Shown here in pieces: positions 1 through 10,736 of a stretch of DNA of 64,000 nt. The DNA lies in NCBI GenBank assembly GCA_948474755.1, contig CAOLHI010004277.1, positions 1 through 64,000 on the forward strand, read 5' to 3'. The position numbers and the translations under genes were made by a program. Origin of the DNA: Ctenosaura bakeri. Lineage: Eukaryota > Chordata > Lepidosauria > Squamata > Iguanidae. The notes below the pieces were generated by a model. It worked only from the letters and a program-made list of their open reading frames with translations, ran no database searches and had not been told where the DNA came from. Every line of letters begins with the position of its first letter. The first letter of the stretch is position 1.

Positions 1-123
1 AATTAAACTAGTATTTGAATAAAAAGCAAGGGGACATCCAGCTCCAGCAGGAAGACATCAGAAGCCTGCAGTGCAGTTATTAAAAACACACTTTCTTGTT
101 AAACAGTTTCCAAAAGTGTCAGA

Positions 124-128
<5 letters not shown>
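1..128. other. unassigned AT-rich sequence
   Basis: No coding potential, repeat termini or RNA structure recognised. Confidence 0.4.
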
Positions 129-186
<58 letters not shown>

Positions 187-290
187 TATTAATGTTTTAT
201 TTCTAACCCGCCTTTCACCAAGGCTTGAGATGAGGTGCAACATAAGATTAAAATATAACTAAAATAAAACTTCTTCTCTGAGAACACATG
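129..290 (-). mobile_element. LINE/SINE 3' tail with (AAT)n(AAC)n
   Basis: A trinucleotide run, first AAT units then AAC units, occupies 129-186. On the minus strand it is preceded by a GGCGGGT...AATAAAA motif. That motif plus trinucleotide tail is the usual 3' end of L2-type LINEs and their SINE partners; the same arrangement is seen on the plus strand at 6250-6340. Only the tail is visible, so LINE versus SINE is not decided. Confidence 0.5.
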
Positions 291-327
291 CAGCATGAGC
301 CAGAAGAATCAAGCAGTTTGAATGTCG

Positions 328-421
328 GGCCATTTCCGCACTAGCCTGTTATAGCGCTATGATTCCACTTTCAACATCCTCAGGAATCCTGGGGTTTGCA
401 GTTTCGGGAGGGGCCAGCCGG
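328..421. mobile_element. palindromic MITE, single left arm
   Basis: Begins GGCCATTTCCGCAC and follows the left arm of the 180-bp palindromic family up to its centre (GGGGCCAGCCGG), then stops abruptly. The right arm is absent and SINE sequence follows directly. The breakpoint at the palindrome centre suggests loss through hairpin cleavage or recombination. Confidence 0.8.
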
Positions 422-566
422 AAATCGCCTTGGACTAGGATTGTGGCAGACTGGGGTTCGAATCCCCACTCAACAACAAAAACCCAATGGAAAAATTTCC
501 TCAAAGGAAATTTGACCAAGAAAACCCTATGAGAAGGTTACCATAAATCAGAGTTGGCCTTGAATC
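422..566 (+). mobile_element. tRNA-derived SINE fragment (Sauria/ACA type)
   Basis: Contains a B-box-like GGTTCGAATCCCCACTC at about 453-470, then the family body (accaagaaaaccctatgag, ggttaccataaatcagag). The 5' end is cut by the MITE arm and the 3' end by a CR1. Confidence 0.7.
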
Positions 567-1052
567 CTGTGTCCAGTTCTGGACCCTACAATTCAAGAAG
601 GATATTGACAAGCTGGAACAATCCAGAGCAGGGTCACCAAAACGGTCAAAGGTCTGGAAACCATGAAGCCCTCTGAGGAGTGGCTGAGGGAGCTGGTTAT
701 CTTTGGCCTGGAGAAGAGAAGGTTTACATGGGACACAATAGCCATGATTAAATATTTGTCATATGGAGGATGGGGCAAGCATGTTTTCTGTTCCTCCAGA
801 GACTAGGACACAGAGCAATGGCTTCAAAGTCCAGAAGAAACCTAAACCTTAGGAAGATCTTGTTGATGGTAAGATGAGTTTGTGAATGGAATGCACTGCT
901 GCTGCCTGGGAGTCTCCTTCTTTGAGGACTTTTAAACAGAGGCTGGATGGCCATCTGTCAGGAGTGCTTTAATTGTGACTTCCTGCATGGCAGAAGGGGG
1001 TTGGACTGGATTGCCCTTGGGGTGTCTTCCAGCTCTACAATTCTAGTGTTGC
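567..1052 (+). mobile_element. CR1 LINE 3' end, decayed
   Basis: Matches the CR1 ORF2 C-terminal region seen in better copies (2087-2782), from the 'cctgtgtccagttctgg' block to the 3' UTR 'ggttggactggat'. Reading frames are broken in all three phases. Old, 5'-truncated, non-coding. Confidence 0.8.
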
Positions 1053-1389
1053 TTTTTGTACCTGTGCTCTTGCAGCCCTCTGCATAGCAACTTCATTCAG
1101 ATGTTTTGTCAGTCCATTTAGAGATGCTCCCAGAACACTTATTACCACTGGATCTATAGTAGTCTTCCTTCCCCAAAGTTGCTGGATTTCACCTTTGCAG
1201 GTCTCAATATTTCATAAACTTTCTCCTTTCTTTGTCTCTAGTTCCAGTGTCGCTCAGGGATTGCCACATCTAAAATCCAAACTTTTTTTCTTCTTCGCAC
1301 AGTTATTTCTGGCATATTATGTTTAATTTCTTTTATCAGTTTCACTCTTAAAGTTCCATAAAGTTAACTTCACCATCCTTTTGCTCTTA
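1053..1389. other. unassigned, possible antisense LINE remnant
   Basis: No open frame. Pyrimidine-rich text with no recognisable termini; it may be an old antisense LINE segment, but I cannot name the family. Confidence 0.3.
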
Positions 1390-1622
1390 CCGTCAGGAAG
1401 TTCTTCTTAATGTTTAGGTGGAATCTCTCTTCCTGTAGCTTGAAGTCATTGCTCCGTGTCCTAATCTCCAGAGCAGCAGAACATAAGCTTGTTCCGTCCT
1501 CCATTGGACACCTCTTCAAATACTTAGCTATCATGTCACATCTTAACCTTCTCTTCTCCAGCCTAAACAGATCTGGCTCTCTAAGTCAATCCTCACAGGG
1601 CTTCACGGTTTCCTGACCTTTG
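1390..1622 (-). mobile_element. CR1 LINE fragment, antisense
   Basis: Reverse complement encodes the decayed CR1 C-terminal block (the 'RRLR..I..KYLKG' to 'RFHLNIRKNFL' region). Neither end of the element is preserved. Confidence 0.75.
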
Positions 1623-2086
1623 GTACCAGAGGCAGAAATAACATGAAAAAGAGGGATGCCTTCCCACACCACAAAAAAGCAGAGCGGTTCAGCGTGTTTC
1701 AGCAGATTTTTCATGCAAAACTAACAGTATTCCCCTGTGGAATGAAACAACCAGGTCAGGTAAGCCTTCCATAAGTAAACAAGAACACGTTGAGCCTTCT
1801 AAAGATGACTCGAAAGCTTCTTCAAAAAATGCTTTTATCACCCTCCATTTTTCCTAAGAATTCCATTTTGATAGACTTTTTTTTTTTACATGCTGCTGAT
1901 AGCTGGTGAAGCAGGCTTATCTGTTTTCTCCCTTTCCCTCTGTTTTGCTGTTCAGGTATGCCCAGTAAGGGATTCTGAAGGCAACTGCTGTTCCCCTTGA
2001 CTTTTGTAAGAAGGCACACACAGTTCCAGTAGGATCCCCTGGAGCAGAATCCAGTTCTTTCTCAGCTCCATTGCATTGTTTGTTTC
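1623..2086. other. unassigned
   Basis: No gene or repeat termini recognised. A short T-run lies at about 1878-1887. Confidence 0.35.
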
Positions 2087-2782
2087 AGCAGTACGTGTGA
2101 AAGGGATCTAGGAGTCTTCATAGACCACAAGCTGAACATGAGTCAGCAGTGTGATGCGGCAGCCAAGAAAGCCAATGCAATTCTCGGCTGCATCAATAGG
2201 AGTATGGTGTCTAGATCGAGGGAGGTACTGGTACCACTCTACTCTGCTTTGGTTAGACCCCATCTTGAATCCTGTGTCCAGTTCTGGGCACCCCAATTCA
2301 AGAAGGATATTGACAAGCTGGAGCAAGTCCAGAGGAGGGCGACCAAAATGGTGAGAGGCCTGGAAGCCATGCCCTATGAGGATAGACTTAGAGAGCTGGG
2401 GATGTTGAGTCTGCAGAAGAGAAGGTTGAGAGGCAACATGATAGCCATGTTTAAATATTTGAAGGGATGCCACGTAGAGGAAGGAGAGGGCTTGTTTTCC
2501 GCTGCTCCAGAGACCAGGACAAGGAGCAATGGATTCAAGCTGCAGGAAAGGAGATTCCACCTGAACCTCAGGAAGAACTTCCTGACAGTCAGGGCTGACC
2601 GGCAATGGAATCTGCTGCCTCGGAGTGTAGTGGAGTCTCCTTCCTTGGAGGTTTTTAAGCAGAGGCTGGATGGCCATCTGTCGGGAGTGCTTTGAGGGTG
2701 TTCCTGCATGGCAGGGGGTTGGACTGGATGGCCTGTGTGGTCTCTTCCAACTCTACATTTCTATGATTCTATGATTCTATTG
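2087..2782 (+). mobile_element. CR1 LINE, young 5'-truncated 3' end
   Basis: Carries an uninterrupted 185-codon C-terminal part of CR1 ORF2 (2138-2695), starting [16 protein letters not shown] and ending in the DGHLSGVL motif. The 3' UTR (ggttggactggatggcc) follows, then the terminal ATTCTATG repeats typical of CR1. 5' truncation leaves no endonuclease or RT catalytic core, so the piece is inactive. Intactness and similarity to 26890, 51193 and 61243 suggest a recent subfamily. Confidence 0.9.
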
Positions 2783-3811
2783 CAGACACATGGCTGCAAG
2801 CTTGACACCAAAAATCTATGCTTCTTCAGCCGTCCTTCACCATTCTCCAAATATCGATGCCGCTAAAAGATCTTCCAGCCAGAGGAATAAAAAGGGCCTT
2901 GGTGGGCACAAAAAGACTTTGTAAAAAAGGATCTTCTTCATTCAGCATATCATAAGCCTGCAGTCCTAAGCCCAGTTGAGTGGGTTGTTGGCAGAGGCGT
3001 GCCTGCACACCCATAGAGATTAATATTTTGCAAAAAAGCTTCCCATAAATCATGGTTGAGAAATCCCGTGCAAACTCCTACTAAACGCAGGAGCAAAAAC
3101 AGAGAAGCATCTGTCTTTTTCTGCTCCAGTAATGAAGCTGTTTTTCCCGCTACAGAAGGAGGGGGAGAAAGTCATTTGAGGGATATTTTAAATTTTTAAT
3201 AGTTTCTCTAATTTTTGGAAATTGACGTATTGCTATTCTCAGTTTAAAACACACACACAGACACACACAGATATAAATAGGTCTCCACTCTGCAACGCCA
3301 GTAGAAATACTAGTTGTGGTTGTTGACTTTTCCACTGAGCGAAAACGAAACTGTGCCAGCCCTCGCCAGCCGGTTCCATGGTCAGTCTCCTGCATAAAGC
3401 TTATCTGGGCTGGTTTTCAGGTCCTTGGAGGCCTCTATCAATCTTACTCCCCATCTCATCCAAGACCAGGGGTCCTTTACCTACAGCCAGTGGTAGCTGG
3501 TTGAAGACTATTTATTCAAATATATTGCCCTGCACGTGATCACTTTAAGAACCTTATAGGCTGGAAAGGGATTAATAAGCACACTCGGTTGAAGTTTAAT
3601 TCAAAAACTTAGTCAAGACAAGATGGAGGTGCTCCTGGTCAGTCGAAAGACAGATAAGGAATAGAGAGTCACCCTGTGCTGAAAAGGATTACATCCCCCC
3701 TGAAATTTCAGGTTCATAGCTTGGGCAGATTCTTGGACTCACATGTGAATCTGTGTGCACAAACAGTGACCACGAGTGCATTTGCGTGGTTAAAACTAGT
3801 GTGCCAACTAT
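2783..3811. other. unassigned intergenic sequence
   Basis: No supported gene. A short (CA)n run lies near 3248-3270. Nothing else recognised. Confidence 0.35.
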
Positions 3812-3940
3812 GGCCATTTCCGCACTAGACTGTTGTAGTGCTATTATTCCACTTTCAACACCCTATGGAATCCTGGGGTTTGCAGTTTAGGGAGGGGCCT
3901 TAGGCAAACCTCAGGATTCTGTAGGATGCTGAAAGCTGGA
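3812..3940. mobile_element. palindromic MITE with truncated right arm
   Basis: Full left arm from GGCCATTTCCGCACTA (preceded by TAT) to GGAGGGGCC. A decayed inner piece of the right arm follows (caaacctcaggattctgtagg), then a switch into SINE sequence. The inner right arm and right terminus are lost. Confidence 0.75.
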
Positions 3941-4122
3941 GGTCCACCAAGGAAATCTACTCGGTGACCATAGGCAAGTTAGGGTCTCTCTTAGCATCAG
4001 AGGAAGGCAAGGGGAAACCTCCACCGAGCAAATCTTGCCAAGAAAGCGCCGTGACGGGTTTGCCTTGAGGTCACCATAACTTGGAAACAACTTGAAGGCA
4101 CGCAACAACAACAACAACAACA
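3941..4122 (+). mobile_element. SINE 3' part with (CAA)n tail
   Basis: Contains the family body (cagaggaaggcaaggggaaacctcc, aaatcttgccaagaaa) and a Bov-B-like end (aacaacttgaaggcacgcaacaacaac). The A and B boxes are missing. Confidence 0.75.
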
Positions 4123-4445
4123 ATGGACTCTGTCAAGGAAGCCATGGCTGTTTGCAAGACCTGAGATGATGATGATAGAGTGTCCGAGAGGTTTCTCATT
4201 TGTAGGTCTGCCATAAGTTGAAGTTGACTTGATGGCAGTTAACATCCACAACAGCAATGTGGAAGGTAGGAGGAAAAGAAGAAAGATGTACTGCAGGTGG
4301 AAAGCCTCAGTCCAAGAAGCCACATTTGCTACCCTGCAAATTTGCAAGACCTGAGCAGGGCAGGGGATGGCCGGGGCCTCTTGGAGGTCTCTCTCATTCA
4401 CAAGGACCCCATAAGTCAAAACTGGCTCAGTGGCAAATAATACCA
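4123..4445 (+). mobile_element. two SINE 3' fragments with Bov-B-like ends
   Basis: Two tandem, diverged pieces share 'tttgcaagacctgag', 'ggtctctcat' and 'cataagt(tg/ca)aa.....act'. The first ends in cagttaacatccacaacagc. They resemble the tail region at 4819-4960 and look like one SINE subfamily inserted or duplicated twice. Confidence 0.6.
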
Positions 4446-4684
4446 ACAGCACTCCAAGATTCTGAAATTATTTTGGGAAAAGGGTTCAGGTCCTTGGACG
4501 ATTCTTTTAAAGTTCAGACTAGAGCCAGAAACAGATTGATTGCCACCACTGGGTATGTGTCAGGTTTACACAGGAGGAGAAAGATAGCCAATGACATGTA
4601 GTTACTTTCACCTCTGGTAGCCCAACACTCTGCCCATAAATTAATGGTTATTGCTGTAGTTATGTGCCTTGAAGGCAACTCTTA

Positions 4685-4818
4685 GGCCATTTCCGCACTA
4701 GCTTGTTATAGCGCTATGATTCCACTTTCAACATCCTATGGAATCCTGGGGTTTTCAGTTTTCATAGGATGTTGAAAGTGGAATCATGGCGCTATAACAG
4801 TCTAGTGTGGAAACGGCC
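4685..4818. mobile_element. palindromic MITE, 134-bp short form
   Basis: Terminal inverted arms GGCCATTTCCGCAC...and GTGTGGAAACGGCC. The centre is shortened: the left arm runs to 'ggggttttcag' and the right arm resumes at 'cataggatgttg'. Flanked by TTA (4682-4684) and CTA (4819-4821), a 3-bp duplication with one change. Confidence 0.85.
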
Positions 4819-4960
4819 CTAGTCAAGGAAGACATGTTCCTGAATCCGCGAGACCTGAGCAGGACAGTTGATGATAGGGTGACTTGGAGAGCTCCCATCC
4901 ACAGAGTCATCATAAGTCAAAGTCAACTTGTTGTTAACTGCAGTTAACAACAACAAAGGT
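4819..4960 (+). mobile_element. SINE 3' fragment with (AAC)n tail
   Basis: Contains 'cgagacctgagcagg', 'gatagggtgacttgg' and 'cataagtcaaagtcaact', ending in ttaacaacaacaa. This is the Bov-B-type end used by squamate SINEs. Confidence 0.65.
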
Positions 4961-5534
4961 TCCAACCAGGGCTATGAGTCTATAAAGGGCTCACAAGCTG
5001 TCCCTGGCATCTGCCCAGAAAAGGATTCTCAGACAACAGAGTTGAGGGAGAGTTACCATACCCTACATCATGCCCCCATCCTGTGGTATGTGCTATTTTC
5101 ATAACTGACCAGAAGGCATGTTGCTAGGTCAAGCTGACCTAAGACCTGGTCACATCATAAGTTCAGATAGGATTCAGCAGGAAACCCCAACACTCATGGG
5201 ATTATAGTAATCCTTTGCACATCTCAGGCTCTGTGCACTCCCAAATACAATGCAGGGGAAACTGCCCTGGTGAAGCAATCAGTGACCATCCCTTGATCTT
5301 GCCCTATGGAGATCTTCCCTATACTCCCTACCATCCCAAACATTAAGAGACTGTCATGACTCCCATCAATGTTTTGTCCCCGAGAGTTAAGGCAGTCAGA
5401 CCATTCCGGACTCCTTTGTCCATCCCATGAAAAAGCCATTACCACTTTTTCTACACACCCCTTTAAAGGTAGGAAATAGGGTATAAAAACCCTGCCTTTG
5501 ACCCCAGCCACTTGTAGTACGTTGTACATAATAT
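4961..5534. other. unassigned
   Basis: No coding or repeat signature that I can name. Confidence 0.35.
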
Positions 5535-6287
5535 GTAGCGCCCGGGCTGCTGTTCGTCTGTGCCACTCTCAGATGCCAGCTGTGCCCCTTCCTGGACTTG
5601 GAACACCTAAAAACAGTGGTACATGCGCTGGTAACTTCACGGCTTGACTTCTGTAATGCACTCTACATAGGGCTACCCATGTGCTTAGTCCAGAAACTTC
5701 AATTAATTCAGAATATGGCAGCCAGGTTGGTCACCGGAAGATCAAAAACTGACCGTATAACACCTATTCTGAAGTCTTTACACTGGCTGCCTATTAGTTT
5801 CCGGGCACAGTACAAGGTGTTGGTTTTTACCTTTAAAGCCCTTCATGGCTTGGGGCCAGCCTACCTGCGGGATCGCCTTCTCCCATATAATCCACCCCGC
5901 ACACTAAGGTCCTCTGGGAGGAATTTACTGCAGCCAGTCAGAACTAGGTTGGCTGCGGTTGCCCAGAGGACCTTTTCTTCTGTCGCTCCCAAGTTATGGA
6001 ATGGCCTGCCGGAGGAGACCCGGCACATTACCAGTCTTGACTGCTTTAAAAAAGCAGTCAAGACAGTTCTCTACCGACAGGCCTTCCCAGATTAGTGTTC
6101 CACCGCCTCTCATCATTTGTCTCTTTGTTTTAATTCTGTTTTTAATTTGTTTTAATAACTAATATGTTTTAGGGGGATAGAAGGGTTGCTGGGTGGGGAG
6201 GATGGGGTACATTTTAATGTTTTAATGTATTTGTATATTTTTGTAATGCCGCCTCGATCCATTGGGAGAGGCGGGATAGAAATAAAA

Positions 6288-6339
<52 letters not shown>

Positions 6340-6345
6340 CATTAT
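5535..6345 (+). mobile_element. L2-clade LINE 3' end with long open frame
   Basis: A 165-codon open frame (5598-6095) gives the C-terminal region of an L2-clade RT protein. Landmarks in order are LVTSRLDFCNALYIGLP, LQLIQNMAARLVTG, ITPILKSLHWLPI, FKALHGLGPAYL, APKLWNGLPEE and a final LYRQAF. The catalytic RT domain is upstream and truncated. The 3' UTR ends gccgcctcgatcc...gaggcgggatag followed by a (TTA)n tail (about 6290-6340). The frame is intact but lacks the enzyme core. Confidence 0.88.
6288..6342 (+). repeat. (TTA)n tail microsatellite
   Basis: About 17 TTA units at the end of the L2 element; this is the LINE tail. It produces artefactual poly-Leu/poly-Asn frames. Confidence 0.95.
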
Positions 6346-6663
6346 GCTGTCTCAGCCCCTCCACTTTGACCTTCTTCTTCAGGCCAGGTAACTATCACAC
6401 TCTTCCCCTCTAATCTCTCTCTACCCAACCCTTCATGCCTCCCTGTCTGATAGCCTTGTGTGGTTCCTGAGAGTGTCTTATTTCTTAAGTGCTTGGCCAT
6501 CCAAATAAAATACTTTATTTAACTTTTAACTGGAGTCCTCTCTACAGTTAGCACTGGTATACATAGGTGAAAATATCCTACTCTTACTCCCCTCTCTCAG
6601 GCATCCTTGAGCTATAATTCCCTCAAATTCTGAAGAGACGCTGACAGTGCAGGTGGACCCCAA
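6346..6663. other. unassigned
   Basis: No gene or named repeat. Ends at the target-site duplication CCAA of the following LTR. Confidence 0.35.
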
Positions 6664-7538
6664 TGTTATCCTGTTCTCTAGGGGTCCCGGGAGGGGCGCC
6701 CAAATAACCAAAACACAATAACACAAAGATGGGGGAATTAGCTGGAAAGCTAGCAAGAGGCAGGGTAACTTAGCAGGGATCTTGTAACCCAGCGTCTACG
6801 GGGTCAGGTCAGTCAAGCAGTCAGACAGTTCTAAAATAGCAAAATGATGTTTTATTAAAGGACAAACCAACAGTAAAGACACCACAATCACACAGCTAAT
6901 GGAAGAAATGGAAATAAGGATTTTTGGGGGAAACGGGTGATATGACACCTTTCTTGTAGTCCTGAAGAAGCTGAAGATGGAGTTTGTGGAAATGGAGTCT
7001 CAGTACGTAGGACTGAGGGGACGGCTCACCAGACAAAGCGGCAGCAAGGCTGGATGGAAGTCTGGAGTGATCCGAGGTGCTCTCGGAATCAGGGGGTTTA
7101 TATAGGGTGAATTGTGACTGCAGCCCATGCCATACTTGGTGAGAACAATGCGAGTTTGGAGCGGGACAAAGCTTTGGAAAAGGTCAAGTTTAACACGATC
7201 AGCTTAGCGCTGAATCAACAATAGTGTGGCCAATATGCAAATGCAAGGTGCTTAGCTTGGCTTTGTAAGACTATTGGCTCAGATCTGGGTGCCTTTGTTA
7301 GTTTCACGCTTAAGCAAAAGGGTGTTTGCAGGGAGGTCCCTGAAGCAACGGAGTGGCTTTGTTCTGCCTGCCTAGGTGGAGAATGGAAGGTCCAACAATT
7401 ATTGGCCGTGCCTGTTTTCGTGCTTGTCCGGAGGCCTCGCAAACACGTGGAGCGGGGTGGCAGAGGAAGGCCGATTGGTTTTGATATCACAAACCAATAT
7501 CGAGTGCTATCACCGGGTAGGCCCAGGCCGAAGTAGCA
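6664..7538 (-). mobile_element. solo LTR (family A), 875 bp
   Basis: Antisense LTR: the plus strand starts TGTTATCCTGTTCTC (the LTR 3' end) and finishes CCGAAGTAGCA (the LTR 5' end). Flanked by a perfect 4-bp duplication CCAA (6660-6663 and 7539-7542). A TATA box is seen antisense near 7098-7104 and an AATAAA signal antisense at 6851-6856. No internal retroviral or Gypsy sequence adjoins, so it is a recombined solo LTR. The 4-bp duplication fits Gypsy or gamma-ERV elements; which of these is not decided. Confidence 0.88.
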
Positions 7539-7542
7539 CCAA

Positions 7543-8407
7543 CATCTCCCACCTCTTAGGGTAACAGGAGAGCCAAAATTTTGGGGCCACCAAACTGGAA
7601 CTCTTGAATGACACAAACCACAGGCCCTGAGCAACAAAGCCTTTTCCTTGCTGTGTGTCTTTTAGTTGTTTAGCTCCTTTTCTGGACAGATTTCTGCAAA
7701 TGGTTTGTTGTGTTCCCCCATCCAGCTTCCAAACCTTCCCTTGTTCCTTCCCAGGGGTGTTTGTTTTCTTAGGGAGGGAGGGAGGGAGGGAGGGAGGGAG
7801 GGAGGAGAGGAGAGGAGAGAGGCATGTTTGAATTTCCAAGTGACAGCCAGTGCTGGGAACTGCCACATTCAACAGTGAAGATGATAAGGCATACATGCAA
7901 ATACATAAATGCAGAGCACCATCGGCCCATGGTGACAGAGTATTGCAAACCAGAAGGAAACTCTCATAAACAGACACACTGCCTAGTATCCTGCTTGTGT
8001 TTTACGCACACATGAGTTCCCTTACTCATGCAATTGTACTTTTTTGGCTATGGCTTTAACCTCTGCATTTAGTTCACAATTCCATAAGTGGAGTTCCATG
8101 CGTACAAGCATTGCATGTGTAGTTGTACCTTCTTGGATGCCTTCATGGTTGCACTCGATTCACTGGGATTCCAGGAGGAACAAGCAGCACAGTGCTGGTG
8201 CTAAGTGGAAGAGTTGTCTAGCGCAACCACCACTTAACTACAGGAGTGTGGATTTACTCTACAAAGGCACAATGTAGGATCTTGTCTACTATCTTTTCCT
8301 AGTGCATTGAGAAAAAACTTATAAGCCTGAGTGGGTTCCAAATAGATGCTGAATGGATGCCAAAATAAAGCTGTAAGGGAATTATATTTTGGCTACAAAT
8401 CCATTAG
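7543..8407. other. unassigned, with TGCA-rich repeat-like text
   Basis: Holds the (AGGG)n run. From about 7880 to 8280 there is diffuse sequence rich in TGCA/GTGCAA words, ending 'gtgtggatttactctac...atgtaggatcttg', which resembles 47040-47170. It may be an unclassified old repeat. Confidence 0.35.
7771..7822. repeat. (AGGG)n/(GGAGA)n purine microsatellite
   Basis: About eight AGGG units followed by GGAGA units. Confidence 0.95.
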
Positions 8408-9020
8408 AGAGCCAGCATGGTATAGAGCAGGGCTTTCCAAATGGTGTGCCGTGACACGTTAGTGTGTCGTCTGAAGTGTATAGGTGTGTTGCCTACAATC
8501 TTGGAAATGTATGTTATTATTTACAAATCATATATGTACTACTTGATAATAGTTTGGTTTTGCTTATAGAATTTTTTGTAATCTTTGGAATATTTGTAAG
8601 TTAGTATAATGTACAGTTGAAATGCCGGTTTTGGTAATATTTTCTTTTGAATAAAAAAGATTTAAAACACTTTTTATAAATCATATATTTTTAAAATTAT
8701 ATGAAAGATTTTCATGAGATATGTTGTGTCTCCATACATTTTGTTACTATAGTTTATGTATGCGTCTGTATCTCTTATAAGGGGTTAGTTTAAGCTCCAG
8801 TTTGCTAGTAAAACTGAATTATAGTGGTGCAGAATGATGTCTAAAAAAGTGTCACTGACAAAGTTTGGGAAGCTCTGGTTTAGAGATTTAAGCACTCGTC
8901 TAGTCTGGATCCCAGGAGACCGGGATTCAATTCTCTGCTCAGCTGCAGAAGCCCAATGGGTAAGTCTGGGCAAGTCCCACTCTCTCAGCCTCAAAGAAAG
9001 GCAATACCGAACCTCCTCTG
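8408..9020 (+). mobile_element. tRNA SINE split by a hAT element
   Basis: The 5' head 'agagccagcatggtatagag' is at 8408-8427. The rest resumes at 8886 with 'atttaagcactcgtctag', a B-box-like GGGATTCAATTC and 'cccaatgggtaagtctgggcaagtc', then 'aacctcctctgaacaa'. It is interrupted by 8428-8877. The 3' end is replaced by CR1 sequence. Confidence 0.75.
8428..8877. mobile_element. non-autonomous hAT transposon, 450 bp
   Basis: Termini CAGGGCTTTCCAAA and TTTGGGAAGCTCTG form imperfect inverted repeats of hAT type. Flanked by 8-bp direct repeats GTATAGAG (8420-8427) and GTTTAGAG (8878-8885) with one mismatch, the duplication size of hAT elements. The interior is AT-rich without an open frame, so it is non-autonomous. 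Confidence 0.8.
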
Positions 9021-9275
9021 AACAAGGAGCAATGGCTTCATACTGCAGGAAATGGGATTCTACCTTCACATGAGGAAGAACTTCCAGTTCAACAATGAAA
9101 TATGCTGCTGCCTCAATGAAGTATAGTGGAGTCTCCCTCTTTGGAGATTTTTAAAGAGAGACTGGATGGCCATCTGTCAGGAATGCTTTGATTGTGTGCT
9201 CCTACATGGCAGAATGGAGATGGACTGGATGACCCTTGAGGTCTTCTCCACCTCCAGGATTCTAAGAGTCTAAAT
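9021..9275 (+). mobile_element. CR1 3' end fragment
   Basis: Joins the SINE at 'gaacaaggagcaatggcttc'. Continues through 'gaagaacttcc', 'ggagtctcc' and 'ggatggccatctgtcagga' to 'gattctaagagtct'. Frames are broken. Confidence 0.8.
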
Positions 9276-9346
9276 CTGGCCAAGAAAACCCTATGAGAGG
9301 ATCACCATGAGTTGCATTCAACCTGAAAGCCCATAACAACAACAGC
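9276..9346 (+). mobile_element. SINE 3' end
   Basis: 'ggccaagaaaaccctatgag ... cataacaacaacagc': body end and Bov-B-like tail without a head. Confidence 0.6.
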
Positions 9347-9352
9347 GTGTCA

Positions 9353-9526
9353 ATAGAAGTCAACATGGTGTCATGGTTTGAATGTTGGATGTGAATCATG
9401 GTCAGCTTGGGAAACCCACTAGTTGTCCTTGGACAAGTCTCACTCTCTCAGCCTCAGAGGAGGGCAGTGGCAAATCTCTGAAGAAATCTAGCTAAGATAA
9501 CCCTGTGATAGGGTCACCATCAGTAA
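9353..9526 (+). mobile_element. tRNA SINE, cut by MITE
   Basis: 'gtcatggtttgaatgttgga', 'ttggacaagtctcactctct' and 'ctgtgatagggtcaccat' are ordered as in the SINE consensus visible at 45090. The 3' end is interrupted at 9527 by a MITE. Confidence 0.7.
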
Positions 9527-9660
9527 GGCCATTTCCGCACTAGCCTGTTATAGCGCTATGATTCCACTTTCAACATCCTATGGAATCCTGGGGTTTGCAA
9601 TTTCCATAGGATGTTGAAAGTGGAATCATAGCGCTACAACAGTCTAGTATGGAAGTGGCT
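9527..9660. mobile_element. palindromic MITE, 134-bp short form
   Basis: Ends GGCCATTTCCGCAC and ATGGAAGTGGCT. Same internal structure and length as the copy at 4685. Flanks TAA (9524-9526) and TGA (9661-9663). Inserted in a SINE tail. Confidence 0.85.
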
Positions 9661-9663
9661 TGA

Positions 9664-10287
9664 GTCTATCCATCTGTAATGCAGTCTTTGTCTTGTCCTA
9701 CTACCCTACCACACATGTGTAAATTCCACTATGAAAGTGGTTGGATGTTTTTCTCTGATGCAAAACAGGCATATTCAGTCCAGGGCGGCAGAAACTGAGT
9801 TGCACAGGAGGCACCCCAGGTAAGTTGTCTTGGTTTGTTTGCAGCAAGCAGCAGCGATGCTACTCTCTTCACTTGGAGACTGACCACTGGCTCTTCCATT
9901 TCTCAATAACGTTCTTAAACAGGGGCATCTGGAGCAGGACACAAGACTCCCAGTTTATCAAGATTAGCTGTTTCTCTCCCTGAAATATCTTCTTTAATAA
10001 TGTCTTTTTTATTGGGTTATACTGTTTACTACTGCTGCCCTGTTATTTTTTATGATGTTTAATTTTATTTTTGTTTTTTAAATGCCTGAGTGCTGCTTTG
10101 GGATTTCTTTGCCAAAGAGCGGCTTTACACATTGAAACCAAAGCACAACCAAAGGAGGTTTGCCTTCCATAACATCAGCTGAAAGGAAATGGTAAGTTGT
10201 GTATTCCATGCACAGAGGAAAGAAGAATAAAGGCAGTTTTGAAACAGATAGGAACAGCAAATGGAAGAGATGACATGAGAAGGTATT
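9664..10287. other. unassigned
   Basis: A T-rich stretch at about 10000-10080 is unremarkable. No gene recognised. Confidence 0.35.
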
Positions 10288-10512
10288 GGGAGCCCTGGTG
10301 GCGCAGGGGTTAAATGCCGGTACTGCAGCCACAAGGTTGTGAGTTTGATCCCGCCGGGCTCCAGGTTGACTCAGCCTTCCATCCTTCCACAGGTCGGTAA
10401 AATGAGTACCCAGCTTGTTGGGGGCAATTAAATTAGCTAATACATTGTAAACCGCTTAGAGAGCACTTAGCTGATAAGTGGTATAGAAATACACATGCTA
10501 TTGCTATTGCTA
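10288..10512 (+). mobile_element. tRNA SINE, second head type
   Basis: A box TGGCGCAGGGGTTAAATGCC and B box GGTTGTGAGTTTGATCC lie about 30 bp apart, followed by 'cttccatccttccacaggtc' and 'ggtaaaatgagtacccagc'. The tail is 'tgtaaaccgcttagagag...' ending in TTGCTA repeats. The same head at 49975 has a different tail. Confidence 0.85.
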
Positions 10513-10736
10513 CACTCCTTCATTGTAAGAGGTTGCCTAACCCCTTCTCGGGGAATCTTCAGCTCCCACATTAGCAATGATGATGGACCAGATAACTCCT
10601 GGGACTCTTCCAGCCCTATGATTCTAAGAAAAAAGCTGCCACTCGAGATGGAGGGAATAAGCTGGAAAGCTGGAAGGCCCTGCTTTAAATAAAGATAATT
10701 ATTCAAGTCAATGGAAGTGGTGGAGTTAGTTTTGGT

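Noticed and set aside
129..186. CRISPR-like array of short repeats
   Set aside because: Simple AAT/AAC microsatellite; no CRISPR features and a vertebrate genome.
10310..10355. tRNA-like A and B boxes
   Set aside because: Part of a SINE head (same at 49985-50040). The sequence does not fold as a complete tRNA and is followed by the SINE body.
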